Below, piece by piece: positions 46,246-53,986 of a stretch of DNA of 64,000 nucleotides. The stretch is from the NCBI GenBank assembly GCA_910584795.1, contig CAJUBZ010000001.1, positions 264,894-328,893 on the forward strand. The letters run 5' to 3'. The notes beneath the pieces are model-generated. The model saw only the letters and a list, made by a program, of their open reading frames with translations. It was not told the origin of the DNA and did not search any database. The number at the start of each line of letters is the position of its first letter. Positions within the stretch are counted from its first letter, which is position 1. A program made the translations under genes and the position numbers. The DNA comes from an uncultured Eubacterium sp. (GTDB lineage: Bacteria > Bacillota > Clostridia > Lachnospirales > Lachnospiraceae).

Positions 46246-47013
46246 CTAATTCTTTTTTGAATTTTCTTCTGTCAATAAGTTATTCAAGTGCTCCCATAAT
46301 TCTCCATAGCCGACGCTTGCCGGAGTAACCGGTTTTTCTATGGTATTATACATATGTTCCTTAATCTGACCATCTTTTGACATAACCATAATTCTGTTTC
46401 CAAGAGCAATAGCTTCCTGAATATTATGAGTAATAAATAATACAGTCATTTTTTCTTTTTCTTTAATATGCATAAGTTCTGACTGCATCTGATTTCGTGT
46501 CATAGCATCAAGAGCTGCAAAAGGCTCGTCCATCATAATGATTTTAGAACCGAGCGCCATTCCCTTTGCAATGGCAACACGCTGCTTCATACCACCGCTT
46601 AATTGGTGTGGATAATAATCTTTATACTGTAACAGATTTACTTTATCAAGGTATTCTTCCGCTCTTCTGGTTCTCTCTTTCCGATTTTTCATTCCACCTA
46701 CCTTTAAAGGGAAGGTAATATTTCCAAGAACTGTTTTCCATGGAAACAACTGATTAAAATCCTGAAAAACCATAATTCTGTCTGTTCCCGGACCTTTTAC
46801 GGTCTTTCCACTTACTTCGATAGTTCCCTGATAATCTTCAAAGCCGGCAATACAACGAATCATTGTAGATTTTCCGCAACCGGATGGCCCTAACACGCAC
46901 AAAAAATCCTCTTCATGAATTGTCAAATCAATACCATTCAAAACAAGATTCTTTGCATTTTTATATTGCTTTTTTAAATTTTCGATTTTTAATATTTCTT
47001 TTTTATCGCTCAT
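46246..47013 (-). CDS. ABC importer ATPase, nitrate/sulfonate/taurine type
   Basis: 255 aa: Walker A GPSGCGKST, signature LSGGMKQRVAIA, Walker B IIMMDEPFAALD, H-loop FITHNIQEA. The SsuB/TauB/NrtD group is indicated by FQDFNQLFPWKTVLGNITFPL. The start was moved 5 codons in, to the ATG that overlaps the permease stop (ATGA). Works with the permease and lipoprotein encoded just upstream. Confidence 0.9.
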   Translation of the reverse strand: MSDKKEILKIENLKKQYKNAKNLVLNGIDLTIHEEDFLCVLGPSGCGKSTMIRCIAGFEDYQGTIEVSGKTVKGPGTDRIMVFQDFNQLFPWKTVLGNITFPLKVGGMKNRKERTRRAEEYLDKVNLLQYKDYYPHQLSGGMKQRVAIAKGMALGSKIIMMDEPFAALDAMTRNQMQSELMHIKEKEKMTVLFITHNIQEAIALGNRIMVMSKDGQIKEHMYNTIEKPVTPASVGYGELWEHLNNLLTEENSKKN

Positions 47014-47795
47014 CGTGTCATACCCCATTTCTTAAATGTTTTATTCTCGACTGTTCTGAAAATACCATATTCCACAATAAGTCCAATAATAATTATGATT
47101 ATAATTGTTGCATAAATACTGGCCAAATCACTATTGTCACGTCTCTGTGTTATATAATATCCCATTCCTATGGTTCCTGCTCCGCCAAATACCATCTCCG
47201 CACTAATCAGACCTCTCCAGGCTCTCGCCCAGCCTACTTTTATACCTGAAAAAATTCTTGGCATTGCTGCTGGAATGAAAACACCAAACAATAACTTTAC
47301 TGGTGACAGACCAATATTCTGACCTACTTCCAAATATAACTTTGGTACAGCATTAAAACCATCAATAATACTACGTGACATTGGCCATACAACAGAATGA
47401 ACTACTAATAAAATAATTGCAATATCATTTTGTCCATATAAGAAGATGATAATTGCCGAAATCAATGCAATACCCGGAATTAAATCAAACATTGATACAA
47501 TCATATTATATACAGCAGCGAATGTATCTGATATAACAGACAATCCCGATAATATAATCGCTAGTCCGATTCCAATACCAAGACCTTCCAGCATTAACAA
47601 CAACGAATGTCCCATAATGCCGCCAAATCCTTTTTCCGTAAATCCCCATATCATTCTGTCAAAAATTGTTTTAAATGATGGAAATAAATTAGAATTTCCT
47701 GCTTTAGCAAAGTTATATGCCACAATCTCCCATATGGCTACTATGAAAACAACAAATATAATCTGTGCTAATAATCCTTTAGTTTTCTTTTTCAA
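47010..47795 (-). CDS. ABC importer permease, nitrate/sulfonate/taurine type
   Basis: 261 aa, six predicted helices, with the EAA-type loop GQNIGLSPVKLLFGVFIPAAMPRIFSG-like region and the family end GWARAWRGLISAEMVFGGAGTIG. Start is TTG with AAGGAG 8-9 nt ahead. Its stop overlaps the ATPase start. Preceded by a hairpin after the binding-protein gene, typical of importers where the binding protein is made in excess. Confidence 0.9.
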   Translation of the reverse strand: MKKKTKGLLAQIIFVVFIVAIWEIVAYNFAKAGNSNLFPSFKTIFDRMIWGFTEKGFGGIMGHSLLLMLEGLGIGIGLAIILSGLSVISDTFAAVYNMIVSMFDLIPGIALISAIIIFLYGQNDIAIILLVVHSVVWPMSRSIIDGFNAVPKLYLEVGQNIGLSPVKLLFGVFIPAAMPRIFSGIKVGWARAWRGLISAEMVFGGAGTIGMGYYITQRRDNSDLASIYATIIIIIIIGLIVEYGIFRTVENKTFKKWGMTR

Positions 47796-47848
47796 TATTA
47801 TGTCTCCTTAATAACAATTATATATTCTTAATAATAGTTTCTATATAC

Positions 47849-47909
47849 AGCAAAAAACATAACAACCAAATGCTAAAAGTAAATTAACAACTGTGCTATG
47901 TTTTTTGCT
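47849..47909 (-). terminator. Hairpin between the binding-protein and permease genes
   Basis: AGCAAAAAACATA (47849-47861) pairs with TATGTTTTTTGCT (47897-47909) around a 35-nt loop. Likely a partial terminator or mRNA stabiliser at the 3' end of the binding-protein gene. Confidence 0.5.
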
Positions 47910-47923
47910 ATAAGTCTTTCTAT

Positions 47924-48913
47924 TTAGTTTCCTTTTACCCCATCATAGATAAGATCACTAAGATTTCCTGAATATTCATTTTCCAAGAATCCTTCATCTT
48001 TCATGAAATTCATAAAGTTTCCAACACCTTGTAACTCTGTAGAATACTGTGATCTTGAATCTGTCATCCATGTAACAATATCTTCTATGCTGTCATCTAA
48101 TTCTAACTTTTCTTTTACAAGTTTTGCTGTTTCTTCCGGATTTTCTTTTACATATGTCATTGCTTCTTCTAAAGCTTTACATACAGCATTATATAAATCT
48201 TTATTATTTTCATATAAATCATTAGAAGCAATTCCTACGATGGATGTATCACCTGGAACCCATGCCTCTTCGCTCACTGGAATCTCGTGTGTTCCTTCTA
48301 CTGCTAACTCTTTAAAATTATATGGAGAAATAACAACATGTACTTTGATTGAACCACTCTTAATTCCATCAAATCCTGATGCATTATCTACAGGATTTAA
48401 AACATTATCAAATGCATGTGCATCGCCTAATTCTGCTTTTGCTGCCATACCTAATAAAATATGTCCCTGACTGTTTGTACTAAGTACTCCAACCTGAATG
48501 TTCTTGTCTTTTAAATCTTTCAGTGTTTTTATATCTTTCTGATTTGTTACAATAGAATATGGCTGTGCGGAAATACCCGTAAAAATTTTATACTTACTTC
48601 CTGACAGAATACCTACTGCAGCCGGTGGTAATCCCACTGTTCCCACATCAATGTTTCCACTGGATACACCTTCTTTAATTGTGTTTCCATCTTTTTCAAC
48701 CTGACAATCCACTTCTACATCTTTATCATAGTACTTGGCAATCATATTTTTTTCTGCCATTACCATAACTGGTGCATAAGCAATACTTTTCTGATATCTG
48801 ATAACAAGTTTATTATCATCTTCCTTCTTGCTGCTATCGCCTCCGCAGGCTGTCATAGTTACTGCCATCACTGCAACCATTGCCAGTGACATCATTTTTT
48901 TCATAATTCTCAT
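47924..48913 (-). CDS. ABC importer substrate-binding lipoprotein, SsuA/TauA/NMT1-like
   Basis: About 329 aa. Lipoprotein signal (MKKMMSLAMVAVMAVTMTAC, Cys at the lipobox TAC-GG), then a periplasmic-binding fold of the NMT1/SsuA type: VIRYQKSIAYAPVMVMAEKN, GTVGLPPAAVGILSG, and a C-terminal WMTDSRSQYSTELQGV. Substrate cannot be assigned; the family binds sulfonates, nitrate, pyrimidine precursors and aromatic acids. The start is uncertain: several ATGs, none with a strong ribosome binding site. I chose the one 17 codons inside the open frame. It leads the seven-gene run ending with the carrier protein. Confidence 0.85.
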   Translation of the reverse strand: MRIMKKMMSLAMVAVMAVTMTACGGDSSKKEDDNKLVIRYQKSIAYAPVMVMAEKNMIAKYYDKDVEVDCQVEKDGNTIKEGVSSGNIDVGTVGLPPAAVGILSGSKYKIFTGISAQPYSIVTNQKDIKTLKDLKDKNIQVGVLSTNSQGHILLGMAAKAELGDAHAFDNVLNPVDNASGFDGIKSGSIKVHVVISPYNFKELAVEGTHEIPVSEEAWVPGDTSIVGIASNDLYENNKDLYNAVCKALEEAMTYVKENPEETAKLVKEKLELDDSIEDIVTWMTDSRSQYSTELQGVGNFMNFMKDEGFLENEYSGNLSDLIYDGVKGN

Positions 48914-49084
48914 AATCTGTACCAAGTCTTTCATCCACATTTTGTATTTGAAAGACGCAAACATAAAGAGTAAAAAAACTTTGTTTGCATTTCATCCTTT
49001 CTTTATTAATTTTCTACTCCCGATTTGTCATTTTTTCTCCTGAAAAAAATCTTCAAATAACAGTGAACACTCTATCAATCAAAA

Positions 49085-49106
49085 TCGATACAAAATTGAT
49101 ACAAAA
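49085..49106. repeat. Two tandem 11-bp units upstream of the SGNH/Big2 gene
   Basis: TCGATACAAAA followed directly by TTGATACAAAA, one helical turn apart, in the 276-nt divergent region between the importer lipoprotein gene and the secreted SGNH gene. Could be an activator or repressor site. A TATAAT -10 element for the plus-strand gene lies at 49148-49153, without a clear -35. Confidence 0.35.
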
Positions 49107-49189
49107 ATTCACATTTTTTTCTTTTTTTCATCAAAAAAATTTACTATTATAATACTTAATTAATTAATAATTTGCAAGGAGAATTTAAA

Positions 49190-50773
49190 ATGAAACATTT
49201 ACAGAAAATATTTTTACTTACTTTTTTTGTTTTTATTAGCATTTATCAGATAAGTACATCCACTCTGGCTGACGAGACAACACCTGTTAAAATTTTATTT
49301 ATTGGAAACAGTTCTACATATTATAATAATATGCCATTGATGATTGAAGGGCTTGCGAAAGCTGATAGCATTGAATGTCAAGTCAGGAGCATAACAGCTT
49401 CTAATTACAAACTTTCACAATTTGCAACTCCCGGTAATTCTTATAATGAAGAAATAATGAATGCTTTATCTATGGAAAAATGGGATTTTGTTGTTCTTCA
49501 GGAACATCGAGAACCTCTTATGCAGAATTTAGAAAAAACACAAACAGCCTTAACAACATTGAAAAAAGCAATTGATGATTCTGGTGCCAAAACAGTTCTA
49601 TATGAAACACAGGCTGATTACATGGGACGTGATTTTACAATTAATGGGACTTCCATTTATTTTGATCATAATACCCTTCAATATTATATGAATAAAAACT
49701 ATTATCATTTAAGCGGATTACAGGACTGTGCTCTGGCTCCTGCCGGTCTTTATTATACGCGTTGCATGAGTACATATCCTGAGATTAACCTTTACAATTC
49801 AGACATGATTCATCCATCTTTAGAAGGAAGTTACCTGGCTGCATGTGTTTTATATCAAACAATCTTTGATAAATCAGCTTTCAATAATCAATTTTTACCG
49901 GATAGTACTTTTGATTCTAGCCATCTAATTTCTTCTTTAGAAAATGAAACTGCTATCAAATTACAAAATATTGCAGACACTGCATTAAACCTGTCTGCGT
50001 ATACTATACAATTGAAAAAAGGAGAATCTAAATCTATCGACGCAAATTTAAAATATAATGAAGAAAACCCTGTAATGAAAACATTTGCTAATACGATTAC
50101 ATATTCAAGCCTTAACGATAATATAATTGGTGTAAACAGAAAATCCGGAACTATTACAGGTATCTCTACAGGAACTTCCATGGTAATGGCATCTACAGAC
50201 AGCGGTCTTATGGCATTATGTACGGTAAACGTCATTCAGCCTTCTATCGGTTTTACCATTACTGAAGGTACTTTATCCCTTCACCGCAAGGATAAACATA
50301 CTTATGATATGATACTTTCTCCAGAAGATACAACTGACAAAATCACTTGGAGCAGCAGCAAACCTTCCATCGTTTCAGTAGATGAAAATGGTACAATCAC
50401 CGCAAAAAAAATAGGTGTTGCAACGATAACAGCCACAACAGACAGTGGTATTAAATTAACACGAAGTGTCCGTGTAAAATTAGTAACACCTACAAATATT
50501 AAAATTAAGAAAACAGGTGGCAAAACAAAAGGTAAAAAATATGCTAATGTAAAAATAACCTGGAAGAAAAACACAAATGCCGTAAAATATTATGTGTATC
50601 GAAGAATGGTTGGAAAATCTTCTTATACACATATTGCAACTACCACGTCTGCGAAATATACAGATAAAAACAAAAAGAAAGGAAAAAAATACTATTACAA
50701 AATTAAATCTATATACTCAAATACAAAATGTAATAGTTATCGCTCCAAAGCAACTAAAATTTCAGTAAAATAA
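49190..50773 (+). CDS. Secreted SGNH hydrolase-like protein with Big2 domains
   Basis: 527 aa. Signal peptide (about 1-28); SGNH domain (about 33-240) with block I LFIGNSSTYYNNMP and DMIHPSLEGSYL (Asp-x-x-His); two Big2 domains (about 265-350 and 355-430); Lys-rich FN3-like C terminus (VKYYVYRRMVGKSSY). Predicted surface esterase acting on acylated glycans. The start was set 6 codons in from a TTG, at the ATG following AAGGAGAATTTAAA. It is divergent from the importer-acylation run, which makes a deacylase role for the same modification conceivable (inference). Confidence 0.8.
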   Translation: MKHLQKIFLLTFFVFISIYQISTSTLADETTPVKILFIGNSSTYYNNMPLMIEGLAKADSIECQVRSITASNYKLSQFATPGNSYNEEIMNALSMEKWDFVVLQEHREPLMQNLEKTQTALTTLKKAIDDSGAKTVLYETQADYMGRDFTINGTSIYFDHNTLQYYMNKNYYHLSGLQDCALAPAGLYYTRCMSTYPEINLYNSDMIHPSLEGSYLAACVLYQTIFDKSAFNNQFLPDSTFDSSHLISSLENETAIKLQNIADTALNLSAYTIQLKKGESKSIDANLKYNEENPVMKTFANTITYSSLNDNIIGVNRKSGTITGISTGTSMVMASTDSGLMALCTVNVIQPSIGFTITEGTLSLHRKDKHTYDMILSPEDTTDKITWSSSKPSIVSVDENGTITAKKIGVATITATTDSGIKLTRSVRVKLVTPTNIKIKKTGGKTKGKKYANVKITWKKNTNAVKYYVYRRMVGKSSYTHIATTTSAKYTDKNKKKGKKYYYKIKSIYSNTKCNSYRSKATKISVK

Positions 50774-50810
50774 ATTAAAGAGGACTGTTTAAACAGTCCT
50801 CTTTAATTTA
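50771..50810. terminator. Perfect 40-bp palindromic bidirectional terminator
   Basis: Two 20-nt arms without mismatch, centred on TTTAAA at about 50788-50793. It begins with the stop codon of the SGNH/Big2 gene and ends one base before the stop codon of the convergent ABC permease gene. Confidence 0.9.
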
Positions 50811-50811
50811 T

Positions 50812-53082
50812 CTATTCAACATTTTTTAGTACTGCATCCATTGGTATTTTCTTAATTTTTCTAAATTGCATGAACAACATCAAGACATAACATCCAATTC
50901 CTATCATAAACATTTGTATATAAATACTCGGTGCAATATATAGCGTCAGCCATCCCGAATAACCTTTCATCATTTCAAAATAAATCATATGAATTAAACC
51001 CGATGCTATAAATAAACTAAGAAATACAGATATCAGAACAACCCATGTCGTAGCAATTATATAAAGTCTTCCAATTTCTTTATTGTTATATCCTAAAATT
51101 TTTACCATCGAAATTGCATTCGTATTTTTTTCAATGATCAGTTTCGTCAATAAATAAATTAGCATAATAAATAGTACAATCGCAAATCCCTCTACCATAT
51201 AGAACATATTTCCCATGGAAACATTTAATTGGCGGGAAGTTTTTGTCAAATCTTCTTCTGTTATTACACTGGCTATATTTTTCTCCACTATATTTAATTT
51301 TGTATCAGAAAAATAACCTGTATAATAATTTTGTTCTTGGTCGAATACTTTACAAAATTGATTTTTATTCATAAATACGGCAAGACTTCCCGGATAATTA
51401 ATTATTCCTTTCACCTTAAACCGGTACTGCTTATCATTATATTTTTCTTTTAAGACAATTGTTTCTCCTCTCTCTATTTTATATTTTTCTGACATTGAAC
51501 TTGAAATATAGTAACCATCTATAGGTGTATCTTTTATATACCTGCTGTTTTTTTCAATTCCATAAATACTGATTTGTTCACTGATTGATTCTTTATTCAT
51601 CTGAAGTACAGTCATGGCATATTTTTCAGCATCTTTTGCTTTTACTTCTACCGGCTTTTTTAAAACATATTGGTACCTCGCTATCATATTATCAATAATG
51701 CTATCCTGATAATGTTTCAACAATGGAGGCAGCATCATACCAAATAATAATATGATATTGGCAAAAACAATTCCGATAAACAACGTAATATAACTGGATT
51801 TGTTTTGAAAAATAATTCTTATTCTAAAACGCGTTATAAATTTTATTTTTGAATTTAAGCGGAATGCTTTCTTTTTCTTACTCTTATTAAAATCTCTCCT
51901 GATAAACTTTAATGGACTTAATGACATCTTATTTGTTAGAGAATATAAATTAATTACCAGTATAATTGCCATCGGAATTACTGTGGTTAAAATGAATGCA
52001 TTGACATTCCAGATAGTTTCATATGTAGGCAGACTATAACTTTCATAATACAAAGATGCCACCATTGATTTAAAAACTGTATACCCTAGAGCATTACCAA
52101 TAACAGCAGATACAACAGATACTAATATCGGAGACATCAAATAATGTCTTACCAATTCTATTTTTGAATATCCCATTGCCCTTAATGTTCCTATTACAGC
52201 AGACTCTCTTACAATCGTATGATTTATTGTTACTGCAAATACAAATGCAAGTAGTGCAATCAGAATATATAACAAGATTAACATCATCCCCTGATCACCG
52301 CCAATATCATTTCCTGCAAAGTTAATTGCAGAATTTTGATATCTTGGTACATAGTTTTCTATTTCATTTCCAGACATATATACATTTCTATATAACTTCT
52401 CCAAAAAAGCATCTGATACTTTCTTTTCTTCCGCATCACTTTGTGGCACCACATCATACAACCATGAATAACAGTAGTTTATATTATGATTATAGTTTTC
52501 AAACAAATCATCACTCACAATAGCAACACCAAATAATACCGCATCAAACATTAAATCTGTATTATTTGAAAACATGGTACTATAATCAGATAATGCAACT
52601 AATCCTGTTACTTTTAATCTCTTTTCACCTGCTTTTATTGAATCTCCCACTGAAATATGATTATTATCAGCATACATTCTATCAACGGCAATTTCCTTGT
52701 CTGAGACCGGAAGTTTACCTTCCATTATGCAAGCTTTATTTATTCGTTCTCTATTTTTAAAAATTCTAAGAGTACTATTTGTTTTTCCATCCAAATTAGA
52801 ATCGGTATCAATATTCATATAATAATTTTTATAAACAGTTACTTTTTCCTTTTCAATCATCTGAATCAAAGCGTTATCAGCTTCATTTTTCAAAAGAAAA
52901 TGTCCACTTTCTATATTATATTTTTCAAAACTCTCATCATATGCGGTTTTCAGGCTGCCTCCGGCTACCAGAAATCCTGAAATAAATCCTATTGTCAATG
53001 TCATAAACATAAACAATACTAAATATTTCACAAAATCATCTTTTAACTCTCGTGGCAGCCTTTTCATTAACGGATTTTTCAT
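50812..53082 (-). CDS. FtsX/MacB-type ABC exporter permease
   Basis: 756 aa. N-terminal helix, large extracellular MacB-PCD-like domain, three FtsX helices (about 255-380), second extracellular region (430-640), three helices (about 645-745). Typical motifs: ESAVIGTLRAMGYSK and ISMVKILGYNNKEIG, the two FtsX coupling segments. The family exports peptides or lipoproteins or acts as a mechanotransmitter for wall hydrolases and antibiotic resistance. It starts 12 nt after its ATPase gene. No two-component system is nearby. Confidence 0.88.
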   Translation of the reverse strand: MKNPLMKRLPRELKDDFVKYLVLFMFMTLTIGFISGFLVAGGSLKTAYDESFEKYNIESGHFLLKNEADNALIQMIEKEKVTVYKNYYMNIDTDSNLDGKTNSTLRIFKNRERINKACIMEGKLPVSDKEIAVDRMYADNNHISVGDSIKAGEKRLKVTGLVALSDYSTMFSNNTDLMFDAVLFGVAIVSDDLFENYNHNINYCYSWLYDVVPQSDAEEKKVSDAFLEKLYRNVYMSGNEIENYVPRYQNSAINFAGNDIGGDQGMMLILLYILIALLAFVFAVTINHTIVRESAVIGTLRAMGYSKIELVRHYLMSPILVSVVSAVIGNALGYTVFKSMVASLYYESYSLPTYETIWNVNAFILTTVIPMAIILVINLYSLTNKMSLSPLKFIRRDFNKSKKKKAFRLNSKIKFITRFRIRIIFQNKSSYITLFIGIVFANIILLFGMMLPPLLKHYQDSIIDNMIARYQYVLKKPVEVKAKDAEKYAMTVLQMNKESISEQISIYGIEKNSRYIKDTPIDGYYISSSMSEKYKIERGETIVLKEKYNDKQYRFKVKGIINYPGSLAVFMNKNQFCKVFDQEQNYYTGYFSDTKLNIVEKNIASVITEEDLTKTSRQLNVSMGNMFYMVEGFAIVLFIMLIYLLTKLIIEKNTNAISMVKILGYNNKEIGRLYIIATTWVVLISVFLSLFIASGLIHMIYFEMMKGYSGWLTLYIAPSIYIQMFMIGIGCYVLMLFMQFRKIKKIPMDAVLKNVE

Positions 53083-53094
53083 TTTATCACCACC

Positions 53095-53793
53095 TTACCA
53101 ATCCAATTGGCTGGCAGCAATTTTATTCTCATTCCTATAGATTGTCTTAATTCTTCCATCTTTTAACTTAATGATTTTGTCTGCCATATTTTTGATTGCA
53201 TCATTATGTGTAACGATAATAATTGTATTACCATACTTTTGATTGATGTCTTCTATCAATTTCAAAATATCTTTTGACGTATTATAATCCAATGCCCCTG
53301 TTGGCTCATCACACAATAAAATATCCGGATTTTTAATAATTGCCCTGCCAATAGCAGTTCTTTGCTGCTGTCCCCCGGATAACTGATTTGGAAGTTTGTG
53401 CCTATGCTCATACAAGCCAAGCGTTTTTAACAATTCGTCTATCTCCAAAGGATTATCACTTAAGTATGCACCCACTTCAATATTTTCTTTTACATTTAAG
53501 TTTGGAATCAGATTATACATTTGAAAAACATATCCCAAATGCTTTCTTCTATATTCTGTCAATTCTTTTTCCTTCATATTAGCAGTCTTTTCTCCGTTAA
53601 TTGATACATAACCTTCATCTGAAGAATCAATTCCTCCAATAATATTTAGTAATGTAGTTTTTCCTGAGCCGGAAGGACCTAAAAATACACAAACTTCTCC
53701 TTTTCCTACTTCAAAATCCACACCTTTAATAACTTCGTTCTTGTTACTTCCTTCTCCAAAACTTTTTCTTAATCCCTTAATTTCTAAAAACAT
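53095..53793 (-). CDS. ABC exporter ATPase, LolD/MacB type
   Basis: 232 aa with Walker A GPSGSGKTTL, signature LSGGQQQRTAIGRA, Walker B LLCDEPTGALD, H-loop VTHNDAI. FQMYNLIPNLNVKEN is the Q-loop of the LolD/MacB group. AGGAGAGTATT precedes the ATG. Forms an exporter with the FtsX-type permease that follows. Confidence 0.92.
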   Translation of the reverse strand: MFLEIKGLRKSFGEGSNKNEVIKGVDFEVGKGEVCVFLGPSGSGKTTLLNIIGGIDSSDEGYVSINGEKTANMKEKELTEYRRKHLGYVFQMYNLIPNLNVKENIEVGAYLSDNPLEIDELLKTLGLYEHRHKLPNQLSGGQQQRTAIGRAIIKNPDILLCDEPTGALDYNTSKDILKLIEDINQKYGNTIIIVTHNDAIKNMADKIIKLKDGRIKTIYRNENKIAASQLDW

Positions 53794-53810
53794 AATACTC
53801 TCCTAAACAG

Positions 53811-53836
53811 CAAAAAGGCGAAATAATCCCCGCCTT
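53811..53836 (-). terminator. Terminator after the feo operon
   Basis: AAGGCG pairs with CGCCTT (loop 10 nt) followed by TTTTTG on the minus strand, just after the small FeoB-associated gene. Confidence 0.65.
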
Positions 53837-53839
53837 AAT

Positions 53840-53986
53840 TTAATGACATCCTTTGCACTTTCTACAATCCCCTCCACATTGAAGAGATTTTCCACTTTTT
53901 TTATCTTTTATCATACTTTTCACAACAATACATACCACCGACACCAACACTGCCAGCACGATAAATGTTCCTACTGCTCCATTCAT
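53840..53986 (-). CDS. FeoB-associated Cys-rich membrane protein
   Basis: 48-aa protein not longer than one helix and a tail: hydrophobic residues 5-22, then a basic stretch and the Cys-rich end CGGDCRKCKGCH. It matches the small FeoB-associated Cys-rich family found behind feoB in Clostridia. The ATG overlaps the feoB stop codon by four bases (ATGA); AAGGAG lies inside the end of feoB. The cysteines may bind iron or take part in redox sensing (inference). Confidence 0.85.
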   Translation of the reverse strand: MNGAVGTFIVLAVLVSVVCIVVKSMIKDKKSGKSLQCGGDCRKCKGCH

